A DNA stretch of 64,000 bases from Pseudoalteromonas sp. NC201 (GTDB taxonomy: Bacteria > Pseudomonadota > Gammaproteobacteria > Enterobacterales > Alteromonadaceae), in the NCBI RefSeq assembly GCF_002850255.1, contig NZ_CP022522.1, positions 686,097 to 750,096 on the forward strand, given 5' to 3'. Positions within the stretch are counted from its first letter, which is position 1, and the number at the start of each line of letters is the position of its first letter. Below, in pieces: positions 56,351-64,000 of this stretch. Below the pieces are notes generated by a model. That model worked only from the letters and a program-made list of their open reading frames with translations, ran no database searches and was not told the DNA's origin. Position numbers and translations under genes: made by a program.

Positions 56351-57268
56351 GTGAACAAGTTACCTGTCATTACCCTAATGGGACCGACAGCAGCGGGCAA
56401 AACCGCATTGGCCATAGAGTTATGCCAAGCATTAAATACCGAAATCATCAGTGTAGACTCGGCGTTAGTATACAAAGGGATGGATATCGGTACGGCAAAG
56501 CCGAGCGCACAAGAGCAAGCACAGGCACTACATCACCTAATTGATATTATTGATCCAGCACAAAGCTATTCGGTTGCTGAGTTTCGTGCTGATGCTATTA
56601 AACTAATTGACGATTTTCATCAGCGTGGCAAGGTGCCAATTTTAGTGGGTGGCACGATGATGTACTTTAAAGGCTTGATTGAAGGCCTGTCGCCATTACC
56701 AGAGGCTGATGCTGAAATCAGAGCGGTATTGGAGCGCGAAGCCGAACAAAAGGGTTGGCCTGCGCTGCATCAACAGTTAAAAGAGATTGACTCAGAAGCC
56801 GCGGCTAAAATCAGCGAAAACGATTCGCAACGTATCAACCGTGCTTTGGAAGTTTATCGCATTAGTGGTAAAACGATGACTCAATTGCAGCAAAGCAAAC
56901 AGGATGCATTGCCGTATCAATTTCATCAATTTGCGATTGCACCAAGTGACCGAAAAGTCTTACATGAACGTATAGAGAAAAGATTTGAAATAATGTTGGA
57001 TGAAGGCTTTAAAAATGAAGTTTTGGCCTTATATCAACGTAAAGATTTACACCCTGATTTGCCTTCTATTCGCTGTGTCGGATATCGGCAAATGTGGGAG
57101 TATTTAGCTGGCGAGTGCGATTATAACGAAATGGTTTTCAAAGGCGTCGCAGCGACCAGACAACTGGCGAAGCGGCAATTAACTTGGCTGAGGGGGTGGC
57201 AAGATGTGACTTGGCTTGACACCGATAGTCAAGAAAACTTGCAACGTGTTCTAACTTCGCTAAGCTAA
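56351..57268 (+). CDS. miaA: tRNA dimethylallyltransferase MiaA
   Basis: This 305-residue enzyme adds a dimethylallyl group to A37 of tRNAs that read U-starting codons. It has the P-loop [33 protein letters not shown] and the conserved [16 protein letters not shown] placed the start at GTG 56351 ([13 protein letters not shown]), with TAGG just upstream. A GTG at 56327 would put the start 10 bases from the likely -10 element. It is followed by hfq, as usual. Confidence 0.95.
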   Translation: MNKLPVITLMGPTAAGKTALAIELCQALNTEIISVDSALVYKGMDIGTAKPSAQEQAQALHHLIDIIDPAQSYSVAEFRADAIKLIDDFHQRGKVPILVGGTMMYFKGLIEGLSPLPEADAEIRAVLEREAEQKGWPALHQQLKEIDSEAAAKISENDSQRINRALEVYRISGKTMTQLQQSKQDALPYQFHQFAIAPSDRKVLHERIEKRFEIMLDEGFKNEVLALYQRKDLHPDLPSIRCVGYRQMWEYLAGECDYNEMVFKGVAATRQLAKRQLTWLRGWQDVTWLDTDSQENLQRVLTSLS

Positions 57269-57344
57269 TAGTAGTTGTTAAATCAGCGTGTTCTGATTAA
57301 ATCAACGACCTGACATAATAACACCTAAAACGAAGGATAAGAAA

Positions 57345-57608
57345 ATGGCAAAAGGCCAATCTTTACAAGACCCATTTTTGAATGTCTTGCGTCGTGAGCG
57401 CATTCCTGTCTCAATTTTTTTAGTGAATGGCATTAAATTACAGGGCAAGATCCAGTCATTTGACCAATTTGTGATTTTGCTTGAAAACACAGTAAACCAA
57501 ATGGTTTACAAACACGCCATCTCCACTGTGGTTCCAGCTCGTGCGGTTAACTTCCAAAATGCAACCGGAAGTGAAGCGGGCGACCAAGGTGAAGAAGGTA
57601 ATTATTAA
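57345..57608 (+). CDS. hfq: RNA chaperone Hfq
   Basis: This 87-residue Sm-like hexameric protein pairs small RNAs with mRNAs. The Sm1 region is [20 protein letters not shown] and the Sm2 motif is YKHAIST. A short acidic C-terminal tail (about 70-87) follows, shorter than the E. coli one. The distal-face and proximal-face residues (Gln8, Lys56/His57) are in place. It lies between miaA and hflX. AAGGATAAG precedes the ATG. Confidence 0.98.
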   Translation: MAKGQSLQDPFLNVLRRERIPVSIFLVNGIKLQGKIQSFDQFVILLENTVNQMVYKHAISTVVPARAVNFQNATGSEAGDQGEEGNY

Positions 57609-57632
57609 TTCTTATTAGTAGGAGCTTAATGC

Positions 57633-58922
57633 TTGTTTGACCGTTATGAAGCCGGCGAACAGGCAGTCTTGGTTCATATAGAATTTCCTCACGAAGGAGA
57701 TCGCGAAGATCTACGTGAATTGGAAATGCTAGTTTCTTCTGCTGGTGTTAGTAGTGTGGCGGTTGTGCAAGGCAGCCGTCAAGCACCACATGCAAAGTTG
57801 TTTGTCGGAACGGGTAAAGCTGAAGAAATTGCCGAGATTGTCAACATCCACAACGCAGATGTCATCATATTTAACCACCAACTCAGTCCCTCACAAGAGC
57901 GCAATTTAGAACGCGTTTGTAAGTGCCGAGTGTTAGATAGGACAACGCTGATCTTAGATATTTTCGCGCAAAGAGCCCGTACCCACGAAGGTAAATTGCA
58001 GGTTGAGCTTGCTCAGCTAAGGCATATCTCTACGCGCTTAATTCGAGGATGGACGCACTTAGAAAGGCAAAAAGGGGGGATCGGCTTACGTGGTCCTGGT
58101 GAAACCCAATTAGAAACCGATAGACGGTTACTAAGAGAGCGAATTAAGAGTATTCGTAAACGATTAGACAAGGTAGCCGTTGTGCGTGAGCAAGGGCGTC
58201 GAGCGCGTAGTCGTAACGAGATCCCAACTGTTTCTCTGGTAGGCTACACCAATGCGGGTAAATCGACGCTGTTTAACAAAATTACGGATGCGGATGTATA
58301 TGCTGCGGACCAATTGTTCGCAACGCTTGATCCTACGCTGAGAAAGATCGAAATCGATGATGTTGGCCCCGTTATCTTAGCAGATACAGTAGGTTTTATT
58401 CGTCATTTACCTCATGACTTGGTAGCAGCATTTAAGGCGACTTTAACAGAGACTCGAGAGGCGGATTTACAGCTTCATGTCATCGATGTTGCAGATCCGA
58501 GAAGAAAAGAAAATATAGAACAGGTACAATTGGTTCTAGAGGAAATTGAAGCCAATGACATTCCTCAACTTTTAGTCTACAACAAAATTGATCTAATGGA
58601 CGAAGTTGCGCCTAGAATAGATAGGGACGATGAAGGAAAACCGATCAGAGTGTGGTTAAGTGCCCACTCTGGAGAAGGGGTTTCGTTGTTATTCGACGCC
58701 GTTAAAGAGTTGTTGGCAAAAACCGTTTTCACAGCTGAGCTTGCCGTACCTCCTGCGCTTGGGCGCTTACGAGGTGCACTATTTGAGCTTAATGCCGTGG
58801 ATGAAAAAGGCTACGACGAGCAAGGCAACTGGCTTGTTTCGGTAAGAATGCCAAAAATCGAATGGGAAAAGCTCAATAAGGAATTCGGGCGAAATCTCAA
58901 TGATTTGGTTGTTGGTAGTTAA
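57633..58922 (+). CDS. hflX: Ribosome-associated GTPase HflX
   Basis: This 429-residue GTPase splits stalled or heat-damaged ribosomes. It has the N-terminal HflX domain (MFDRYEAGEQAVLVHIEFP), a coiled-coil stretch (about 150-195), and the G domain with GYTNAGKSTLFN and ADTVGFIRHLPHDLV. The start is TTG 57633, with AGGAG eight bases upstream; the nearby ATG 57628 is out of frame. A rare start may limit its output. A terminator-like hairpin lies before hflK. Confidence 0.96.
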   Translation: MFDRYEAGEQAVLVHIEFPHEGDREDLRELEMLVSSAGVSSVAVVQGSRQAPHAKLFVGTGKAEEIAEIVNIHNADVIIFNHQLSPSQERNLERVCKCRVLDRTTLILDIFAQRARTHEGKLQVELAQLRHISTRLIRGWTHLERQKGGIGLRGPGETQLETDRRLLRERIKSIRKRLDKVAVVREQGRRARSRNEIPTVSLVGYTNAGKSTLFNKITDADVYAADQLFATLDPTLRKIEIDDVGPVILADTVGFIRHLPHDLVAAFKATLTETREADLQLHVIDVADPRRKENIEQVQLVLEEIEANDIPQLLVYNKIDLMDEVAPRIDRDDEGKPIRVWLSAHSGEGVSLLFDAVKELLAKTVFTAELAVPPALGRLRGALFELNAVDEKGYDEQGNWLVSVRMPKIEWEKLNKEFGRNLNDLVVGS

Positions 58923-58933
58923 AAATCGTCAAT

Positions 58934-58972
58934 TTCGAGCGTATTTTTATATGAGAGTCGCTCGAATTTTGT
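58934..58972 (+). terminator. Terminator-like hairpin between hflX and hflK
   Basis: TTCGAGCG and CGCTCGAA form an 8-bp stem with a 17-nt loop, followed by TTTTGTT. It could reduce readthrough into hflK-hflC. Confidence 0.65.
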
Positions 58973-59014
58973 TAGATTTAACCTAATTCATTTAAATAAC
59001 AATGGAGTATAGCT

Positions 59015-60190
59015 ATGGCCTGGAACGAACCGGGTAATAATGGCAATGATAACGATCCGTGGAAAAACCGCGGGGGGCGGGATCAAGGCCCACCTGATCT
59101 AGATGAAGTATTCCGTAAATTTGGTAATAAATTCGGCGGTATTTTCGGCGGTAAGCCGGGGAAAGGTGGTAATGGCGGATTAGGCGGTGCTGGTTTCGTC
59201 TTTATACTTATTATCGCAGCCATCGTATGGGCACTAAGTGGTATTTACACGGTAAAAGAGGCTGAACGTGGCATCGTGTTGCAATTTGGTAAGTTTGACC
59301 GTATTGCTGAGCCGGGTCTGCGTTGGAAAGCCACGTTCATCGAACGTGTTATTCCTATAGATATTGAAGCGGTGCGTTCATTGTCGGCTTCAGGCTTTAT
59401 GCTTACGGAAGACGAAAACGTCGTGAGTGTTGAGTTTGAAGTGCAATATCGTGTTGTAGATCCAACGCTTTATCGTTTCAGTGTGACCGATGCTGATCAC
59501 AGCTTACAACAAGCGCTAGACAGTGCTCTACGTTACGTTGTGGGCCATTCTCGCATGGACCAAGTGTTAACTACGGGTCGTGAAGTGGTTCGTCAGCGCA
59601 CTTGGGAAGAGCTAAACAGTATTATCGAACCATACAATCTTGGTTTGATTGTTACAGACGTTAACTTTAAGGACTCGCGTCCTCCTTCAGAAGTAAAAGA
59701 CGCATTTGATGATGCGATTGCTGCACAAGAAGATGAAGAGCGTTTCATTCGTGAAGCAGAAGCTTATGCGAAAGAAATTGAACCGCGTGCGCGTGGTCAA
59801 GTGACTCGTATGACGCAAGAAGCAGAAGCTTATCGCGAGCGTATAATCCTTGAATCTCGAGGTGAAGTGGAGCGCTTTGAAAAGTTACTACCAGAATACC
59901 AAGCTGCGAAAGAAGTAACGCGTAAACGCTTATATATTGATACAATGGAGCAAGTTTTGGGCCGTAGCTCAAAGGTATTGGTTGATGTTGAAGGTGGTAA
60001 TAACATGCTGTATCTACCACTTGATAAGATTATGCAATCCCATAACAACACTTCGTCACCAGTACGTTTGCCAAATCAGAGCGATATTGAGCAGCTTCGT
60101 AGAACGATTGAAGGTACTCAACAGCAAAATAGCTCTGTCAATTCAGGCGGTGATAGATTTAATCGCGACAGATTTGGTAACGGGAGATAA
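59015..60190 (+). CDS. hflK: FtsH modulator HflK
   Basis: This 391-residue inner membrane protein is an SPFH/band 7 protein that with HflC encases FtsH and modulates its proteolysis. It has a Gly-rich N-terminus (NNGNDNDPWKNRGGRDQGPP), one membrane helix (about 66-86), an SPFH domain (about 90-270) and a Gln/Asn/Gly-rich C-terminus. It precedes hflC by 5 bp; the two must be made together. It is separated from hflX by a hairpin. Confidence 0.96.
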   Translation: MAWNEPGNNGNDNDPWKNRGGRDQGPPDLDEVFRKFGNKFGGIFGGKPGKGGNGGLGGAGFVFILIIAAIVWALSGIYTVKEAERGIVLQFGKFDRIAEPGLRWKATFIERVIPIDIEAVRSLSASGFMLTEDENVVSVEFEVQYRVVDPTLYRFSVTDADHSLQQALDSALRYVVGHSRMDQVLTTGREVVRQRTWEELNSIIEPYNLGLIVTDVNFKDSRPPSEVKDAFDDAIAAQEDEERFIREAEAYAKEIEPRARGQVTRMTQEAEAYRERIILESRGEVERFEKLLPEYQAAKEVTRKRLYIDTMEQVLGRSSKVLVDVEGGNNMLYLPLDKIMQSHNNTSSPVRLPNQSDIEQLRRTIEGTQQQNSSVNSGGDRFNRDRFGNGR

Positions 60191-60195
60191 TCAAT

Positions 60196-61074
60196 ATGAA
60201 GAATTTTAGTCTACTTCTATTAGTCACTGCCGTGATCATGTCGTTCTCTGGTATCTTTGTAGTAAACGAAGGTCAAAGAGCAATTGTACTGCTATTTAGC
60301 AAGGTACAAAAAGACGCGAATGGCGATGCTCTGGTGTATGAACCCGGCCTTCACCTGAAGGTGCCTTTCTTTAGCCAAGTACGTAAATTAGATGCACGGA
60401 TCCAAACACTTGATGGTCAACCTGATCGCTTTGTGACGAGCGAGAAGAAAGACTTGATCGTGGATTCTTACGTTAAGTGGCGCGTGAATGACTTTAGTGC
60501 TTATTACCTACGTGCGCGTGGTGATAAACAGTATGCTGAAACGCTACTTAAGCAAAAGGTGAACAACGGTCTAAGAACAAACTTCGGTTCGCGTACTATT
60601 AAAGAAATAGTATCTGGTGAACGTAGCGAGCTAATGGAAGAAGCGTTAGTTCAAGCGTCTGAAAGTGCAACTGAGCTTGGGATTGAAGTACTTGATGTCC
60701 GTGTTAAGCAAATTAACCTACCTAACGAAGTAAGTAACTCGATCTACCAGCGTATGCGTGCGGAGCGTCAAGCTGTGGCGAAAGAGCACCGTTCTGAGGG
60801 TCAAGAGAAGGCGGAGACCATCCGTGCTAATGTTGATCGTCGAGTGACAGTAATGCTTGCAGATGCTGAGCGTAATGCTCGCGCGGTTCGCGGTCAAGGT
60901 GATGCAACGGCGGCAAACATTTACGCTAAAGCATATAATAAAGACCCTGAGTTTTTCGGGTTTGTTCGTTCGCTTGAAGCATATAAAAATACCTTTAAAG
61001 ATAAGAATGACGTTATGGTGTTATCACCGGATAGCAAGTTCTTTGATTATATGAAGGATGCAAAAGCTCAATAA
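60196..61074 (+). CDS. hflC: FtsH modulator HflC
   Basis: This 292-residue partner of HflK has an N-terminal membrane helix (about 4-22), an SPFH domain (about 22-200) and a helical C-terminus. Recognisable parts are VVNEGQRAIVLLFSKVQKD, DGQPDRFVTSEKKDLIVDSY and NDPEFFGFVRSLEAYKNTF-like KDPEFFGFVRSLEAYKNTF. Length is slightly short for the family but complete. A strong terminator closes the operon. Confidence 0.96.
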   Translation: MKNFSLLLLVTAVIMSFSGIFVVNEGQRAIVLLFSKVQKDANGDALVYEPGLHLKVPFFSQVRKLDARIQTLDGQPDRFVTSEKKDLIVDSYVKWRVNDFSAYYLRARGDKQYAETLLKQKVNNGLRTNFGSRTIKEIVSGERSELMEEALVQASESATELGIEVLDVRVKQINLPNEVSNSIYQRMRAERQAVAKEHRSEGQEKAETIRANVDRRVTVMLADAERNARAVRGQGDATAANIYAKAYNKDPEFFGFVRSLEAYKNTFKDKNDVMVLSPDSKFFDYMKDAKAQ

Positions 61075-61097
61075 GATGATGCTTTTGAGATGATTGT

Positions 61098-61127
61098 AAA
61101 ACCCCGCCAGCCAGCGGGGTTTTTTAT
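61098..61127 (+). terminator. Terminator of the hflC operon
   Basis: AAAACCCCGC and GCGGGGTTTT form a 10-bp stem with a 6-nt loop and a T-run. Confidence 0.95.
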
Positions 61128-61156
61128 TGGCGCGATATGGTCACAACGTTAGACGA

Positions 61157-61419
61157 TGAAATCCCACGTTTTATGCCGCAAAAACACACTGTAGCAGCGA
61201 CTTTATGTCGCGAAGAAACACACCGTAGCAGCGACTTTATGTCGCGAAGAAACACATCGTAGCAGCGACTTTATGTCGCGAAGAAACACATCGTAGCAGC
61301 GGATTTTATGTAGCGGAAAAACACATCGTAGCAGCGACTTTATGTCGCGAAGAAACACACCGTAGCAGCGACTTTATATCGCGAAAAAATACATCGTAGC
61401 AGCGACTTTATGTCGCGAC
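61157..61419. repeat. Tandem array of seven 34-bp hairpin units
   Basis: Units begin GTAGCAGCG at 61191, 61225, 61259, 61293, 61328, 61362 and 61396, a period of 34 bp (35 in the fourth). Each has the hairpin GCGACTTTATGTCGC and a spacer like GAAGAAACACATC. The fourth unit has lost the hairpin arms and the sixth has one arm mismatch. A degenerate eighth unit precedes the array (about 61157-61190). There is no reading frame through it. Units are directly joined, so it is not CRISPR. It lies between the hflC terminator and the porin terminator. Confidence 0.9.
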
Positions 61420-61428
61420 CAACAATAA

Positions 61429-61448
61429 AAAAGCGGCCAATAGGCCGC
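61429..61448 (-). terminator. Terminator of the porin gene
   Basis: On the minus strand GCGGCC and GGCCGC form a 6-bp stem around TATT, followed by TTTTTTATTG. Confidence 0.9.
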
Positions 61449-61492
61449 AGTTAGGAAGTGAATTGGTACTAGCCTATTAAAATTACAAAACC

Positions 61493-62653
61493 TTAAAACA
61501 CGTACTTCACTGAAAGTTGCAGTCTGTCTAAATCACCTTCGAGGCCACTTTCTGTTTCCCGAGTGCCCATCTTATATTCAGCACCAAAGGTAAGCTTTTT
61601 AACGGGTGAATAAAGTAGGTTTGCGCTGTAACTCATACTTGATTTTGTCGGATCGCCAGTTACCGCCAGCAAATCGCTTTCGTTATCAGCATTAAAGAAT
61701 GAGTATAAGAATGTTGAGCGGAACTGATCATTCCAGCTATGTTGGTAAGCAATAAAGCCCGACGTCGAGTCAATTGCATGTAACGAGTTACCGTCGTATA
61801 CCGCACCATTAGCAACGTTCAGTCCTACATAACGACCAAGCCCTTGACCTTGGGTCAGCATAAACTTCAAGTTATTGTTGCCAAAATTAACACGACCAGA
61901 TGCACTGACCCCAAATGAGCTTTCAGACTCATCAGCTCCACCGACTTTATAGGTTATTTGGCGCGCAAGTGCCGCTACCGCAATATGACCCCAATCTGCA
62001 TTGTGTGTGTAACGTGCAGTGAAATCAGGCATGCTAGCGTCATCAGTGACGACACGGCCACTATCTGCAGTGGTAACCGTGCTTTCTGGGTTTTCAATAG
62101 AGAAAGACCAGTTTCCCGTGGTGTATTTAGCCATGGCTTGGCGCACGAAAACGGTACCTTCAGCTGGGCCGACGAAGTCTAGAGTCTCTGGTAGCGCACT
62201 AACATTTTGGAAGTTTGACCAAGCCTGACCGAACAAGAAGCCCTTGTAGCTCACAAAGGCTTGGCGAATACGAGGTGAGTAGGAGTTACTAACACGCTCA
62301 TTGCCTCCAGATGTAGAAATAAAGTCTAGCTCGATTTTAGTTTTGATACTGCTGCCATCATCAAGCTTAGTATCGGTCCCGAAGCTAAAGCGAGATTGAC
62401 GAGTGTGCATATCAAATACAGCGTCGCTATCTGAGTTAACCCCGACAGGAGTCGTACCAGGAACGTAAAAATCTCGACCTATATTTTGTGCACCCAACGC
62501 GCCGTCAGAAAAGTCACTCCAAATGGCATCAAGCTTGATATAACCACCATAGTTAACTTTAGTATCGCCAATCTCAGCCGCAGTGGCAGGGAGAGCGCAG
62601 AGGCTACTGATAGCAACTGCGAGCAGTTTTTTATTAATGTTATTCGTTGTCAT
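61493..62653 (-). CDS. Outer membrane porin, DcaP-like
   Basis: This 386-residue protein has a signal peptide (about residues 1-25, ending ATAAE) and a beta-barrel of alternating strands that ends in the outer membrane signature LQLSVKYVF (C-terminal Phe). The early strand KVNYGGYIKLDAIWSDFSDG and FVSYKGFLFGQAWSNF are DcaP-family features. DcaP-type porins take up dicarboxylates or other small organic acids; the substrate here is unknown. It is divergent from acs, which may suggest a link to acetate or organic acid use, but that is inference. ATG 62653 has GAGGA upstream. Confidence 0.88.
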   Translation of the reverse strand: MTTNNINKKLLAVAISSLCALPATAAEIGDTKVNYGGYIKLDAIWSDFSDGALGAQNIGRDFYVPGTTPVGVNSDSDAVFDMHTRQSRFSFGTDTKLDDGSSIKTKIELDFISTSGGNERVSNSYSPRIRQAFVSYKGFLFGQAWSNFQNVSALPETLDFVGPAEGTVFVRQAMAKYTTGNWSFSIENPESTVTTADSGRVVTDDASMPDFTARYTHNADWGHIAVAALARQITYKVGGADESESSFGVSASGRVNFGNNNLKFMLTQGQGLGRYVGLNVANGAVYDGNSLHAIDSTSGFIAYQHSWNDQFRSTFLYSFFNADNESDLLAVTGDPTKSSMSYSANLLYSPVKKLTFGAEYKMGTRETESGLEGDLDRLQLSVKYVF

Positions 62654-62967
62654 AATCCAGTTCCTCAATAGCTGTGCTTTGCAGTTGGCAGCAGCCGATA
62701 TTCATATTAATCATCACTAACTGTTGTTTAAGGTTGGTTTTTACTCAATTACCTATTGGTCTATTAGACTAAGGTGGCATACAGTAAATGAGCGGAGGAT
62801 AAGGCGATCATAACGTTTGAATTAGGTACAGTCGGTAAGTTGTATGAAACTTTTACGTTTGCAGCTGTTCTACAACTAAGGTCTAATACTTAAACACCCA
62901 AGGCTGGGTGATCCTTAGGAAAAGCGTGTCTAGCAGACCTAGACCTCTAAATATAATGGAGATGACT
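62654..62967. promoter_or_regulatory. Divergent porin / acs control region
   Basis: This 314-bp gap drives both genes. ACTAAGGT occurs at 62768-62775 and 62875-62882; near each lies GTCTA.TA (GTCTATTAGAC is a short palindrome at 62757-62769). The acs leader has two stems: CACCCA/TGGGTG (62895-62910) and GTCTAG/CTAGAC (62928-62944). The binding protein is unknown. Confidence 0.45.
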
Positions 62968-64000
62968 ATGTCACAGAGCATTTATCCAGTTCCTGAAAAA
63001 ATCAAGAACGCAGCATTAATCAACGACGAGCAATATCAAGAACTATATCAAAAGTCGATTGATGACCCCGCAGAGTTTTGGAAAGAGCACGGTCAACGTT
63101 TAGATTGGTTCAAACCTTATAGTAAAGTTAAAAATACCTCATTTGATAAAGGCCATATCAATATTAAATGGTATGAAGACGGCGTACTAAATGCCTCTTA
63201 TAACTGTATCGATAGACACCTCGAAAAGCGCGCCGATAAAGTTGCGTTGATTTGGGAAGGTGATAACCCAGAACAAACGGAAAATATTACCTACCAACAA
63301 CTACACGATGAAGTCGCAAAGCTTGCCAATGGCCTCAAGAGCCTAGGAGTTGCAAAGGGTGACCGCGTCGCTATCTACATGCCGATGACTCCACAAGCAA
63401 TTTATGCCATGCAGGCCTGTGCAAGAATTGGTGCTATCCATTCCGTTGTGTTTGGGGGCTTTTCACCTTCTGCGATTGCAGACCGTATTAAAGATTCTGG
63501 CGCCAAAGTTGTCATCACCTCAGATGAAGGTCGTCGCGGTGGTAATTGTGTGCCGCTTAAGGCAAATGTTGATGAAGCGGTAGCGCAAGCAGGCGTCACC
63601 ACTATCGAGCATGTGGTTGTACATCAATTAACAGGAGGCGATGTTGAATGGAATGCTCACGATGTCTGGTGGCATGAATTAGTTGCTGATAAGCCAGCCG
63701 AATGTGAACCTGAAATGATGAATGCGGAAGATCCGCTCTTTATTCTTTATACCTCGGGCTCTACCGGTCAGCCGAAAGGGGTAGTGCATACTACGGGTGG
63801 ATACCTAGTGTATGCATCAATGACCCATGAGTATGTATTCGACCTTCAAGAAGATGATATTTACTGGTGTAGCGCGGATGTGGGTTGGATCACAGGTCAT
63901 AGTTATATTGCTTATGGTCCACTTGTGAATGGTTGTACTCAAGTTGTATTCGAAGGCGTGCCGACCTATCCGACGTCTGGTCGCATGGGTGAAATCGTTG
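62968..64000 (+). CDS. acs: Acetyl-CoA synthetase, 5' part (cut by window edge)
   Basis: The first 344 codons are in the window. The enzyme makes acetyl-CoA from acetate via acetyl-AMP. It opens [20 protein letters not shown], then has [20 protein letters not shown], the Acs-type start. The adenylation motif is [20 protein letters not shown], followed by [19 protein letters not shown] 62968 has GGAG seven bases upstream. The rest, including the C-terminal domain with the acetylated Lys, lies outside the window. Confidence 0.96.
   Translation, partial: MSQSIYPVPEKIKNAALINDEQYQELYQKSIDDPAEFWKEHGQRLDWFKPYSKVKNTSFDKGHINIKWYEDGVLNASYNCIDRHLEKRADKVALIWEGDNPEQTENITYQQLHDEVAKLANGLKSLGVAKGDRVAIYMPMTPQAIYAMQACARIGAIHSVVFGGFSPSAIADRIKDSGAKVVITSDEGRRGGNCVPLKANVDEAVAQAGVTTIEHVVVHQLTGGDVEWNAHDVWWHELVADKPAECEPEMMNAEDPLFILYTSGSTGQPKGVVHTTGGYLVYASMTHEYVFDLQEDDIYWCSADVGWITGHSYIAYGPLVNGCTQVVFEGVPTYPTSGRMGEIV

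Noticed and set aside
61191..61419. CRISPR array
   Set aside because: The 34-bp units are joined end to end with no unique spacers, and no cas genes are nearby.

Overview
The window looks like a chromosomal segment of a marine gammaproteobacterium of the Alteromonadales, most likely Pseudoalteromonas. The grounds are gene order and protein character: a queG / nnr-tsaE-amiB-mutL-miaA-hfq-hflX-hflK-hflC block, an rlmN-pilW-rodZ-ispG-hisS-yfgM-bamB-der block, a yicC / rph-pyrE pair, a PanP-type aspartate decarboxylase, a LasA-like exoprotease and many c-di-GMP and two-component genes. Genus placement is inference; no rRNA or tRNA gene was seen.

Layout. Positions 1-6100 hold a membrane protein with degenerate GGDEF and EAL domains, panP, a GAF-GGDEF cyclase and a transglutaminase-like protein. 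Positions 6200-9900 hold a 36-codon gene overlapping a small membrane protein gene, an AraC regulator, ppaC, a one-TM protein and mutM. Positions 9900-18720 hold a FapA/DUF342 protein, then a LysR gene divergent from dabB-dabA (inorganic carbon uptake), then a 627-residue membrane protein of unknown role. Positions 18720-21900 form the only clearly accessory stretch: a possible gene relic, two sets of paired palindromes, an AAA/DUF4143 ATPase, a stranded DUF3427 helicase tail and a DUF6933-like protein. Positions 21900-24300 are yicC / rph-pyrE. Positions 24390-30780 hold a LuxR regulator, a LasA-like M23 protease, a 53-codon Arg-rich gene, and a three-gene signalling operon: a histidine kinase with an ethylene-receptor-like membrane domain, a single-domain response regulator and a receiver-GGDEF protein.

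Positions 31250-43380 are mostly core genes: yfhL and trhP (tRNA 5-hydroxyuridine), ndk, rlmN, a PilW-like protein fused to two LysM domains, rodZ, ispG, hisS, yfgM, bamB and der. Positions 43570-46510 carry small metabolic and stress genes (VOC, DUF2750, GST, PpiC, glutathione peroxidase, GNAT). Positions 46660-49920 carry a hybrid histidine kinase and a response regulator. Positions 49960-61080 are the queG / nnr to hflC block. After hflC comes a 34-bp tandem repeat array of hairpin units, then a DcaP-like porin divergent from acs, which runs off the right edge.

Most of the window is ordinary core genome. The points most worth a second look are the ethylene-receptor-like kinase operon, the paired palindromes between the DUF4143 ATPase and the helicase remnant, the 34-bp tandem hairpin array and its single-copy relative near 49950, the PilW-LysM fusion, and two small genes with strong ribosome binding sites at 6220 and 26573.
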